This document shows positions 1-9,762 of a stretch of DNA of 64,000 nt, in pieces. The stretch is taken from positions 408,246 through 472,245 of the forward strand of contig NW_020170436.1 in NCBI RefSeq assembly GCF_000524195.1, given 5' to 3'. The notes below the pieces were generated by a model. It saw nothing but the letters and a program-made list of their open reading frames with translations. It did not search any database and was not told the DNA's origin. A program made the translations under genes and the position numbers. Source of the DNA: Echinococcus granulosus. Taxonomy: Eukaryota > Platyhelminthes > Cestoda > Cyclophyllidea > Taeniidae. Each line of letters begins with the position of its first letter. The first letter of the stretch is position 1.

Positions 1-45
1 TTGAAAAAAAAATCTAGCAGTGCTGACCAAAATAGCAAAACGCAC

Positions 46-331
46 TTCAATTCGTAGCGTGGAGCGTCCAATGCTGCGGCACTTCTTGGGTACAGGATGA
101 GCGACGGGGCTGAAGAGGGAGGTGGGATTCTTGGTCGTGGACAACTCGGCCTTACCCTGTCGCACACGTCCGAACCCACGGATCCAACCAAAGGTGAGCC
201 CAGTGGTCGGAGACTGGTAGATCTTGATCCACTGCTGTGACTGGAAGGTGCGGGAAGCAGCACCGCCACCTGATGTTGTTGCCACTGGCTTAGCATCGGG
301 GCCGTCCTCGTGCCGCCTTTCCAAGTCGTCT
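46..331 (-). CDS. MAPK8IP3: JIP exon after RH2, left-most in window
   Basis: The exon enters after CCTGTTGCAG| at phase 2 with DDLERRHEDGPDAKPVATT and includes QSQQWIKIYQSPTTG. A strong donor (CAGG|GTAAGG) occurs at 156. C-rich third codon positions continue past it to another donor (TTGAA|GTGCGT) at 46, so I prefer the longer exon. It belongs to the variable region before the JIP C-terminal half. Confidence 0.65.
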
Positions 332-3300
332 CTGCAACAGGAAGGCGTTTGCCTCGAGCAAAGAAAGACTTACACATCGGGGAGAGTCATAGCATCCAAC
401 CCGAAGTCCAAGCGAGGAAGAGATATAAGATTCATGCTGAAGTGGAAGGTAGGCGTAACTCAAGGCCTGGCTGTCTTATCTTGAGCCAAGGAGCAAACCG
501 ACTCACATCCTAGCAAAAACACTTTTTAACTGATGATGCGGTGAGGCGTTCTGATGCACCTGCACGTCGGTGACAGTGGGTGGCAAGTCATCCAGCAAGT
601 CTGGATGGCCACGCTGGCCCGCTCTAATCATCTCCATGAGTTTGATTGCATCACGTAGCTCGATGAATCGTTCCTTGTAGTAGTTGCGGTCGGTGATGAT
701 GCGCATCATCTCCGCCTTGGTGAAGCCCTTGGTGGAGAGCTTTTTGTGGATACAGAGAAAAGCAGAAGGGAGGGGAGATGAGGAAGAAGGAAATTTGTCA
801 TCAGTGTACAACCGACACTTCCAACTAATCAAAATTGAGAAAAAGAATGAAGTCTGGGAGATCGCCAATCGGCATTCTCGACAAATTCCGCATAAAAATA
901 AGTCAGCTGAAACCAAACTACAAGTTCGTATATATCTATTCCACAGCAAAACCTGTCCATGAAAAGCCAAAACGAGGTGAACTTTTCACTCACCTCTCGC
1001 TTCAATTTCTCCACAGTAGCCTTCAACGACTCTATCTCAGTTCGTGCAGTCGTGAGCATCTGATCTGAGTTGACAAGTTCCTGCTGTAGCATGGTCTGTT
1101 TCTCCGTCAGCTGCTTCACCGCCTCCATCAACAGCTGATTATCTCTGAAAACAGGGACAGGAGGTTAGCCATCTATCTGGTCATTGATACGTACACTAAT
1201 CCATCCATTCATCTACCAAGCTATTCATTCATCCAACAGCCCAACAGTTGTTCCATCCATCCAAATACTCATTCGTCTATTTAAACAATCGTGGATGGAT
1301 ACAAATTGCGTTGACTTACGCCTTCAGGCTATCCCTCTGTAGGAGCAGATCGTCCTTGACAACATTTAGCGCGTTCCTAGATGTGGATAAAGTGTAAGGC
1401 AAAGTGGTCAAAAAACCCACTTGGTCTCCATTAGCTCCATGTTCTCCCGAATCAGATTGTTCACCTCGCCCTGCATTCCAGCTGAAAGTGTGAAGGAAAA
1501 GGGGTGGAGGAAGAAGGTGAGGAACAACTGTGAAATGTGCACGTGTAGACATGCAAAAGACGTGCGCGTTAGGGTGATTATATTTGGCTATGATTAGTGA
1601 AACGTGTCGAGTGCCTTACATAGGATTCCGTCTAAAAATGAATTGCAAACGGAGTTGAGGGTGAAAATAGGTGACTTAGTGCTTTTGACTCCTTGAGACC
1701 TACCGAGATCATGGATGGCTTCGGATTCAGAGTTATTACCAACCGCTTGACTCAGATCATCTGGATGCGATTTCATGAAGAAGAAGGGGATGATGATGCG
1801 GATGATTGATGGAGCCGATGGCAGTATGCATGCGGAATCGAAGCAATTCAGTATAATCAGCATCATCAACACCAGAATGGGTAGAAGAACCAATCGGCAG
1901 TGGGGTGGGGCATGCAAAGAGGAAAATTGTACATGCTTCAATAATGCAAAACGCAGCTAGAGTCTCGACAACATTAAAACCTATTTCCGATGCAATACAT
2001 TCCAAATTATTGAGGACTAGATTGAAACAATTCGCATTATCCACTTCATTTCGAAGGATTTTTATTCTAAGTGAGTCCTAGCCCAATGTCGAGAAAGAGG
2101 ATGCGCTAATAAAGGGAAGCGATTAACTGATCTACCAATCAACGACATGTATGCACAACTCGAAACCCCATTGGCTCACCAAATCACCAATCAGGTTAAC
2201 ACCGACACCACATTGGTAGCACAACAGCAAAAAAGTTCAAGGCCAATCGGGGATTAGTGGAGAGAAGAAAATTACCTAGATCCTCATCACCCAGTGCACT
2301 GGGGTCGCTCTCGATCATGGAGAGCTCGTCGAAACCGACTCCAGCACTAAAAAGGAGCCGAAAATTGGGAACTCCGCACAAGGGGTATGATAGATTTGGT
2401 CGGCATCGAAGGTGTCAGCGCGAGAAGAACTCACCTTGTTGTGTCGAAGGCATTTCCAGGCACTCGTACGATAGCTAGGCAGAGAGAGAAAGGGAGGAAA
2501 GGGAATATTGTTGTAAAGGTTATTTTTCTTATCACAAAATACTCCAAAGTCCAAATTACTCAACTTCAATCCCTTGTCAGATGTATTTCAATGGGACCTG
2601 TTCAAGCAGGTCTGATAAAACAAGCGAGGCTTCCATAAAACCCCCACCCCCCCCCCCAAAAAAAAGGTAAATCACCCTTGAGCTCACCTGAGTCCCGTCG
2701 CTTCATCACTGAGTAGACTGGCATTGCAGCTGACTGTTTCAGGGAATCGTTCAACTCGGCATGCGATCGTAACAGCTCGTTGATTCGCTCGTGGAGTTTG
2801 GAGTTCTCCTTCAAAGATTTCTTGCTCCTTCTGTTCCATGCGTGCAACTGCAAGAGAGAGAGAGAGAGAGACAGAGAAAGGACAACCTGCTGATCAAATT
2901 CTCCTCTAAATTAACCCACTCTTTGTCATATGAACAGAAAAGTACTTTATGTGAAGCAATTGAAAGTAGTAAAGTACCGCCTCAAAGCCATTTACAAAGT
3001 GCCTATCAATGGTAGATCCTCAGTGACAGCAAAAGTTTATCACTTTTAAGCTCATTGGATGGCAAAACCTGCTTAAGCATCCATCCAAGGGTATCACAGG
3101 TCAAATGCTAAGCGGTCGTCCCCAAATTATAGTTAGTCTTTATCAGCGGTCGATAACGACGAGCTCGACAACAAATCCAGATGTCACTGGTTTGCTCACA
3201 TGATCTATTCATTACAGAAAAAAAATGATTTTGGCAACACTGCCCACTGATTTCAAGGCCTGAATGTTGCACGTTTTATGGGAGAACTGCGCAGCAGAAT

Positions 3301-4448
3301 TTAATTTGCTCCTCAATCCCTTTCTCTTGCCTGTGACCACGATAACTCACGCTGTTCCCCGACGTTCTTTGACTTGATTTCAAGGCGTCGAATCTGCGTC
3401 TCGTTTTGCGCCAGAGCTTCATTCAAGATCTTGCGTTCACTCTCAAATTGATCCTCCACTCGCATCAGCAGCTGCAAAGGAGGAAAACAGAAGAGGTGTG
3501 TAAAAATCCCTTCAATAAGCAATTAGTAGCTCTTGAGCTGTAAGAAAAAATGCTGAAAATTCAGGCTAAAAGGTGTTTTCTTCAGGAAAGGCATTTGCGG
3601 TGTTTCGTCTAACCTGCTAGGGTGTGTTAAAGAGCGATGATGACATTTGTGATCCGTATTATTTGCCTTCAGGACATTATGAATTACAGGTTACAAAGAG
3701 ATTAATAAATAAACGTACTTTTCCAGACCTTAAAAGGTGTCAGGCGATGTTATAGGGGAAACATAACGAGTTGAATTGATGGATGGATGGATACGGGTTG
3801 GATGAATGCATTGATGAATGAATGGATGGTCCTAAGATGTATGGACAATTAAATGAACAACGAATTGCGTACAGGTCGAAGCTGACGCAAAAACATCAGA
3901 TTGGACGGTGGTTGAACAGAAAAGAAGTAAATAAAGGGTCTCGATTCAATAAAACAAATAATTCTGACACTTCAGAAAGTATTTGGTTTGGCCTTGAAAC
4001 GACGCCCTCCTCCGAGGGTAAGTGACTGGACTAGAAGAAACAGGAAGGAGAACGGACGTACGTCTTCAGTGTCACGGCGAGCAGCCTTTTCCTTGGTCAG
4101 TTGGCTGAAGAGGGAAGTGGTTTCCTCACGAAGTTGAATCACCTCCGCCTTGTAAGCGGCATGGTCCTTGTAGAACTCGTCCAACTGCTCCAACACTGCA
4201 ACCACAGTGGGCAGAAGACGCTGCACGATTGCCGCTCCAGCACCTGAATCCGCCTCACCTGCAGCCAGCACTGCCTCAAATTCGGCGTTGAAGCGATGAG
4301 CTATGGCCTGCACTTCTGTCGACAGATCTGTCAGGTCTGCCGTCTCCGCAGACGCGAGGAGACGCAGGTCGCTGTAGCTGCCTCTCTCGTTATCAATTTT
4401 GTCCCCTTGTGGTGCCTCCACCACCTCCTCTGCTCGTTCTGTGCTCAT
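46..4448 (-). CDS. MAPK8IP3: JIP3/JIP4-family (sunday driver/UNC-16) motor scaffold, N-terminal half, partial
   Basis: JIP3/JIP4 proteins link kinesin-1 and dynein to vesicles and organise JNK-pathway kinases on transported cargo. Exons in transcription order are 4448-4062, 3471-3351, 2847-2688, 2474-2435, 2346-2276, 1760-1704, (1631-1620), 1481-1421, 1376-1320, 1144-994, 739-507 and 331-46. Exon phases agree at every join except 3471-3351 to 2847-2688, where one extra base breaks the frame. Visible in order are RH1 (PTVVAVLEQLDEF), a coiled coil, an acidic linker (FDELSMIESDPSALGDEDLG), the second leucine zipper (RENMELMETKNALNVVKDDL) and RH2 (RNYYKERFIELRDAIKLMEM). The family runs to about 1,300 residues, so the WD40-like C-terminal half lies beyond the left edge. 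The start is the ATG at 4448, because upstream in-frame sequence runs into a splice acceptor. A one-to-one split between JIP3 and JIP4 cannot be made here. Confidence 0.92.
507..739 (-). CDS. MAPK8IP3: JIP RH2 domain exon
   Basis: This exon encodes GFTKAEMMRIITDRNYYKER and then FIELRDAIKLMEMIRAGQ, matching the family [20 protein letters not shown] block. RH2 domains of JIP3/4 and RILPL proteins bind phosphorylated Rab GTPases. The acceptor (CCACAAAAAG|CTC) is unusually purine-rich next to the AG. The donor is AGGAT|GTGAGT, phase 2, compatible with the next exon. Confidence 0.88.
994..1144 (-). CDS. MAPK8IP3: JIP second leucine zipper, part 3
   Basis: A 151-base exon from TTTCAG| to AGAGAG|GTGAGT, phase 2 to phase 0. 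It encodes an uninterrupted heptad coil beginning DNQLLMEAVKQLTEKQTMLQ and ending VEKLKREV. Confidence 0.88.
1320..1376 (-). CDS. MAPK8IP3: JIP second leucine zipper, part 2
   Basis: A 57-base exon from CATCTAG| to AAGGC|GTAAGT encodes NALNVVKDDLLLQRDSLKA, the most conserved stretch of the family (NALNVVKNDLIAKVDQL in vertebrates). In this family the zipper binds kinesin light chain, ARF6 and dynein light intermediate chain. Confidence 0.93.
1421..1481 (-). CDS. MAPK8IP3: JIP second leucine zipper, part 1
   Basis: A 61-base exon from CACTTTCAG| to ACCAA|GTGGGT encodes GMQGEVNNLIRENMELMETK, matching the family segment [20 protein letters not shown] almost residue for residue. It leaves at phase 2 into the next exon after a 44-base intron (1377-1420). 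Confidence 0.88.
1620..1631 (-). CDS. MAPK8IP3: possible 12-base JIP microexon
   Basis: The sequence TTTTTAG|ACGGAATCCTAT|GTAAGG has near-ideal splice sites on both sides and keeps phase 1 to phase 1, adding DGIL to the protein. The reading frame is intact with or without it, so it could be an optional cassette or a chance match. Confidence 0.35.
1704..1760 (-). CDS. MAPK8IP3: JIP linker exon
   Basis: A 57-base exon between GCATCCAG| and GATCTCG|GTAGGT, phase 1 to phase 1, encoding DLSQAVGNNSESEAIHDL. It is assigned by splice sites and phase. Sequence similarity alone is weak in this variable linker. Confidence 0.6.
2276..2346 (-). CDS. MAPK8IP3: JIP acidic-linker exon
   Basis: A 71-base exon between TTTTTAG| and GATCTAG|GTAATT, phase 2 to phase 1. 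It encodes AGVGFDELSMIESDPSALGD, counterpart of the [21 protein letters not shown] region before the second zipper. Confidence 0.8.
2435..2474 (-). CDS. MAPK8IP3: JIP 40-base exon
   Basis: Bounded by CTCTGCCTAG| and AACAAG|GTGAGT, this exon reads AIVRVPGNAFDTT and carries phase 1 to phase 2. It restores the frame into the next exon (AGVGFDELSMIES). It resembles the vertebrate segment GIVNKAFGINTDSLYHEL. Confidence 0.75.
2688..2847 (-). CDS. MAPK8IP3: JIP exon 3: coiled coil with an apparent +1 frame break
   Basis: Entering at phase 1 from exon 2, it reads LARMEQKEQEI, which fits the family stretch ISRLEERESEM. The conserved reading then continues one base later as LKENSKLHERINELLRSHAEL and ends SVMKRRDSG at TCAG|GTGAGC. 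The two readings meet at ATCTTTGAAG around 2813-2817, where one T appears surplus. The downstream exons accept only the shifted frame. No alternative acceptor in the first 30 bases repairs the phase. Confidence 0.8.
3351..3471 (-). CDS. MAPK8IP3: JIP exon 2: coiled coil
   Basis: The exon is 121 bases, enters at phase 0 and leaves at phase 1 (GAACAGC|GTGAGT). It reads LLMRVEDQFESERKILNEAL and ends RRLEIKSKNVGEQ, the same pattern as the vertebrate JIP3 stretch ending in LELKAKNYADQ. Confidence 0.88.
4062..4448 (-). CDS. MAPK8IP3: JIP first coding exon: RH1 domain
   Basis: This exon has 129 codons and ends in phase 0 at GAAGAC|GTACGT. Residues from about 35 to 125 form the RH1 helix bundle, with the family pattern LLPTVVAVLEQLDEFYKD followed by LREETTSLFSQLTKEKAARR. 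RH1 of this family binds kinesin-1 heavy chain and related myosin or kinesin tails. The preceding 38 bases continue as 5' leader up to a pyrimidine-rich acceptor (CTTCTTTTTAG) just after 4486, so at least one 5' non-coding exon lies further right. Confidence 0.9.
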
Positions 4449-4486
4449 AATAATGTTGCTAGCGTAGTAGGCAAAAGACGTTCCCA

Positions 4487-7252
4487 CTAAAAAGAAGGAA
4501 TAGGGTCGATAGAGAGGAGGTCCTGACTTAGTAAACTAATCCGATGAATACGGGATGGATGGGGGGAGGAGGTAAGAGGAACCGTTAAGGATAGATCCGG
4601 CGTAAATGCATGAAGGTGTGACCAAGGCAAAAAATAATGAAGGATATGAGTGATATGATTAGACCGACAGTGTTTAAAGTATCTACCAAGGTGTTGGATT
4701 AAGTTGGCATCATATCTTTACGAAAATATACATACCTACAATCTTTTTTGGGTCTAACAAACTTACAAGTAACAAATTGTAACAGATAAGATTCCCAAGG
4801 TTTCATAAATAAATCTTCATTAAACCAGTTAGGAAAATCGAAACGTTTTTAGAGAGTAAAAAAACATACTAAACGGCTCGCCGGATGACTTTATGTGACA
4901 GTGAGAATATGAAACTTCATTACAAGTTAGACATTACCTAGTCTTCTTTGCTTCTGAAACTTTTGATGATTACGCCTCCTTTACTGTAATTATCGCCTCG
5001 GGAAAAGGTAGGTTTTGGAGATTAGATATTTTCTAACTAATCAGGAGATCTTACAACCAATTTACCTTGGAGATCAGATTAACGAGATCTACTTACGTAA
5101 TCACGGCCGAATTACATGGTGCCAAGTTGAAAAAGAGAAAGGATTTTTACTTTCCTACTTTTTACACACAACCGAATGCAAAGATTTTTCCTCAGAAAAT
5201 GAATTTTTTTGGTCCAAGGCGCATATCTCACATGTGAACATAATGCGGGACCCTATGAGACGACTATCTTGTGGGCAATAGATCACCAAGTAGAGTGAAT
5301 GTAGTAGATTCTACCTTGAAGCTCAGTAGACGCACTCACACTTCACAAAAAACATACAATGGAACCCATTAGATATGTATCACTGTACTTAAATTTTCAC
5401 ATAAAATTGGACAAGGCGCAAGAAAAAATACCAATGCTGATACGCGAACGAATAAGTAAGCACTAATAGTACAACAGTAACGGGAAAACAATGCCGTGTG
5501 TCACCAGGTGTGGAAAAGAAAACCAGCAAATTTCTGCACTGCATTAAACGTGTGAAGAAAGAAATAATACAAATGCCCTAACACTAGTAAGGCATCCGTT
5601 CAAATCGCATTAAAATTACGGTTTGCAAATGGCCAAAACACTTTGTAAACGAGGCGTGACGCCCACAGTCATAATATTTGGAAAGTGTGAAATTTACAAC
5701 GTAAAGAAAAGAGGAAATCACAGACGAACCAATAGCATCGAGGGGAGACGTCGGGTGGCGCGGCAATTGGCAGGGACGCTCGTATGATAAATCAGGCTAG
5801 TCAAACAAGTAAAGGTTAATGTTATAAATTACTAGTCAAATCACGATAAGATCAAAATCTAAATAACAAAGACAAGTTGTAAACTGCCAAAACAGCAACA
5901 AAGTTACACTTTATAAGTTGACTTGATTAGTTACGAGGAATGCGTTACAAAATTAATAAAATTTCATCGAAATGAATTTTTTNNNNNNNNNNNNNNNNNN
6001 NNNNNNNNNNNNNNNNNNNNNNNNNNNNNNNNNNNNNNNNNNNNNNNNNNNNNNNNNNNNNNNNNNNNNNNNNNNNNNNNNNCCTCCCTCTCACTAAGTA
6101 TCGCCTTTGCCGTCTTAGAGAATCCCGATAACTGACCCTTGACAGTAGTCAAGTGGGTGTATAGAGGCATTCCCATGCTGCTTCCTCTGACCGGTTTAAA
6201 AACTAGCGTCCGGTAGGACTGGTCAGCATTTATTTTCTGAGTCGTCGCTTTGGTGATTAGCCAGTCTAATGATTCGAAATTAGCCTGTGTCTTGAGGCTA
6301 AAAACGACCAAAAGACAAGTCCAAGAAGGCTTTAATAAAAAAATGGCAAATATAATCTTTATACATACCCAGAATGTTCTGTAAGATGTGATTTTTGAAA
6401 AAGGCCTGACTTGGTAGTAGTGCTAGGTCCTGAAACTCACACCTTATAATGTTATCAAGATTAATCAAGGAGGAGGTGAAAAAAGGAGAAAGAATAGCAT
6501 AAAAAGCCATACCAGTAGCTCTAATACCTTTTGCGTGTCGAAAATATATAGTTTGTCTTAGTGCCATGCCTTCCTTCATCTTCAGGGTAGACTCAGGAAA
6601 CTACACTGCCTTCGCTATCCGGTATGGCTTTGGCCTGTGCTAGCAAAGTCCAGCTATTCCTTATATCACTTTTGCATATCCTTAACAATATTTGGACTTT
6701 TTCGTCGCTCAAAAGGACCTGGATTTCAACATAATAATGTGTCACCGTGACAGTGGTGGCTCGTCTCCCTGCGACACTTGTAGCAACACGTTCTATTTCA
6801 ATGAAGGCTTTGAGAAATTCCCACTGATTAAGAGTTTACAAATAGAGCTTTAGTCTGCTAAAAACGGCTCGGTTGCAAATGTGGACGAAATGTGTAAATA
6901 TTTTTTAGTAACAGAATGTGAATTAGTTGATGTTATTTTTGTCTGTAGCGGCTTACATTCTTTGCAAAGAACTACCCGACTTGCCAGTGGGCCACAACTT
7001 CAGAGAAAACCTTAAAGTGTTATTTTATCTCGGATAATTGATTTGCGTCGTTTAAAGCAAGATATTTTTGTGTGATTATTGCCATTCCTAACTTTGTCAT
7101 CCGCCAAATGATGCTGTAAAATTCAATAAACATGTTGCCCAAACAAATTTTTTAAATAAGAAGTATTTATGCCTCTATCTTAAGGTTTGTTTATTGTTGT
7201 GTGCCTTTTTTAAACGACTCAAAGTGGCACTTCTCCCCAAATCACCTTGAAA
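4487..7252. other. intergenic or 5' region between JIP and TSPO
   Basis: I see no convincing coding exon in this stretch. It should hold the 5' leader, first intron and promoter of the minus-strand JIP gene and the promoter of the plus-strand TSPO gene. Two minus-strand ORFs at 6083-6579 have no recognisable motif. An assembly gap splits the region. Confidence 0.6.
5983..6082. other. assembly gap (100 N)
   Basis: Exactly 100 N, the usual placeholder for a gap of unknown size. The right flank starts with a CT-rich run (CCTCCCTCTC). Confidence 0.99.
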
Positions 7253-7843
7253 ATGGGAGCGCGCAATTTGGGCGGGTGGAGGTCTATGGATATAGTACAG
7301 TTGTGCGCCTGTGTAGGCTTTCCCTACATTGGTGGTATCATAGGCTCCTCAATGATCGTAAAGAACTTGGAGTGGTACAAGAATTTGAAGAAACCGAAAT
7401 TCACTCCCCCACCTTGGTTTTTTGGTCCAGCATGGGGCATTCTCTACGGCTGTATGGGGCTCGCCTCTTTCATTCTTCTGCAGGAAGCTAAGCCTGGTGC
7501 CAACATTACACTTCCGCTCGTCCTCTATTCCACTCATTTGTTACTCAACTGGTCATGGCCGTACGTTTTCTTCGGGTTGCGCAAATTGAAGATTGTAAGT
7601 CCCTAAAATGGATTACATCTTTTATTTTTAACCAGGTTCTTTAATTACGTACTTTGTTAATTTCAGTCAGTGGGAGTGATAATTGCCACCACAATTTGTG
7701 CGACACAATCTGCTATTCTATTCTCTGGGATAAGTACTGCTGCTGGCTGTATGATGATCCCCTACGTGTTGTACTTGATATTTGCCTCCTACCTCAACAT
7801 CGGTACCGCGATTCTTAACCAGAGGAGCCCCAAATCCATTTGA
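7253..7843 (+). CDS. TSPO: TSPO, translocator protein (peripheral benzodiazepine receptor)
   Basis: TSPO is a five-helix membrane protein of the mitochondrial outer membrane that binds cholesterol and porphyrins. Exon 1 is 7253-7594 (ATG to AAGATT|GTAAGT, phase 0). The intron is 72 bases. Exon 2 is 7667-7843 (TTTCAG|TCAGTG to TGA). The product is 172 residues against about 169 in mammals. Family marks are WYKNLKKPKFTPPPWFFGPA, WGILYGCMG, LLLNWSWPYVFFG and PYVLYLIFASYLN. The start is the first ATG of the frame. The C-terminal cholesterol-recognition motif is atypical: the helix-5 residues matching the mammalian Tyr and Arg are Ile and Ile. The gene is divergent to the JIP gene, with no sign of a functional link. 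Confidence 0.95.
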
Positions 7844-8148
7844 TCACTGCTATTCTTCTAGTCTTTTTTTTCGATCTGATTGATTATTATCGAATTTCCA
7901 TTCTTGCTTTTTGCATATTTTTGGGTGGGTCCTCTTCCCTAGAAGTTCCTTTCCTGGACTTATCAGTCACAGTAGAGAGCAGGTTTCTTAATGAGTTCTG
8001 TCCTTTATTATTTTTGTATTCTGATAACCTATTTTTCTTACAAACCATGCTTTTCATTGATCTACTCAAATGCTGTTTAAAAGTTGAAGCTCCTTCATCG
8101 TTATAAAGCGAACTGGACCGTTGGCATCACGGGATTCGGTACAGCTCT

Positions 8149-8166
8149 GTCACACACGCGTGATGC
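8149..8166. repeat. palindrome family, degenerate copy
   Basis: GTCACACACGCGTGATGC; several mismatches from the consensus, upstream of nothing recognisable. Confidence 0.4.
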
Positions 8167-9341
8167 TAGGGTACCTGAAAACATCTGAGAGGTGAGGAAC
8201 ATACTATCGTCATCTTGATAGCATTTTTTCAGGTCACATCAATGTTACAGCCTGTGCTGCATCTTAACAAGCATTTTGTGAGTAAACGTGTTGGTGACAA
8301 TCTTAGCGTCGTACCAAGCACAGAGGGTCAAGGAGCTGAACCCAGATGAGGAGCGTGGTCACATTATCTTGCGAACACAGCGATCATGCTTTTCTAGATT
8401 CCACAGGGACGGCCTTATAGGGTTTTATAACTGCCTCCAGTGTTTGGCTGTTGATTGTCACGACATTTTGAGGGCGTGTTGGCACACAAAGGATTCCAAG
8501 GCCAGAATTCAGACACGGTAGATCAAAAACGCCAGCAAATTCTATCCATACTTCACCCCTGGCGCTCCAAAGTTTTCCCTTTCAGTGTTGAGATGAGTTG
8601 GTGGTACAGACGAACCTAATGTCACGGGGAAGGCTCAGGGCAATACACAATTCCACTGTCCAATCTACCTCCCACAGTGAGTGGATACCACGCTTTGAAG
8701 CGAACTTCCCTTGAACCAGTTGGCTAAGAAATGGTCACCATCCGTGAGGACAGATACCCGCATCACGTGGCGCCCTCGCGATGTACCTTTAAGAGGCAGG
8801 CTATAAAAGTACAGAAAAGCGATGTTGTTTTTGTCCTCTACGTGGCTACCGTAATAGTCACACCTTTCTTCTTCTTCTTCTAGAAGAGGGTGAATTGCTT
8901 ATAACCACACAATTTATCAGCACGTATGTGTGTGGGTGTCCACAAAGGCATCAGGACACAGGAGATCAAATGGAAAAAAATAAATAACCTTGGGCATGAA
9001 ATCAGCCAGTCAGAACCTCAGAGAAAAGTTGACCACCACACAGTCCACAAGAGATAAAAAAGAGGAGTAGTGTAGTGTTTGGGCTTCTCTCGATCATGCT
9101 GACCTCACTTGAATGGGCGCGTGATCCGTTGCGGTCGCCTTGGGGGCTGAAAAATCTAACCCACTGACCTACGACTCGTAGCCAATCACCGCATGTGAGT
9201 GGCCTGGCATATTGCTGTCGATCTACTTCACGTCCATTCTTTGTTTAAGTGTGAAAGAAGTGGACACGTAGGCTTGCGTGCCGCTCCTTCTTCACGAACC
9301 ACTAAATTCAAATAACCCGACTTCCATTATTAAGGTCAAGG

Positions 9342-9762
9342 GTGCAGATGAGGGTAATCAGGTGGCTGAAGTGGTGCCAACTCACCACAGTGGTCACACG
9401 AAGTGATGGGGCTGGGGAATGGAGGTCGCAAGTGCACAAAACCAAGCGAATGAAATCCTTCGAAGGATACCATAAGACGTTTGTGCTACGAACCACAGAG
9501 CAGGCTCTACGACGACGCACGTTTTCACCTCGCCTATCTGACCGACGAGGAAACGCAACCTCAGAAGGTGGTGATGAAGCATACGATCAGGCCATGGAGA
9601 TTGATGAGGCTAGACAGATTTGGCAGCCGCTTCGACGCCTACCACCACCTCGGGCAGAAGAGTCCAACCCTCATAAGACGGAAAATGAGATCGAGAAGAG
9701 TTCTGAGTGGGAGAAAGAGTACGATGAGGCGATGTGCAAATAAAAGCAAAAGCTCCACTTAG
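9342..9762 (+). other. two overlapping coding-like ORFs, unrecognised
   Basis: One frame (9342-9743) encodes 133 residues with an acidic, Glu-rich C-terminus (ENEIEKSSEWEKEYDEAM). A second (9481-9762) contains RLYDDARFHLAYLTDEETQ. Both look composition-wise like protein, yet neither matches a family I know, and both cannot be coding over their whole overlap. A frame-shifted relic of one gene would explain it. No flanking splice sites stood out. Confidence 0.2.

Noticed and set aside
1190..1310. ATCC-rich tracts (also near 3780-3830 and 47810-47860) looked at as tandem arrays.
   Set aside because: Imperfect simple-sequence DNA with no larger unit.
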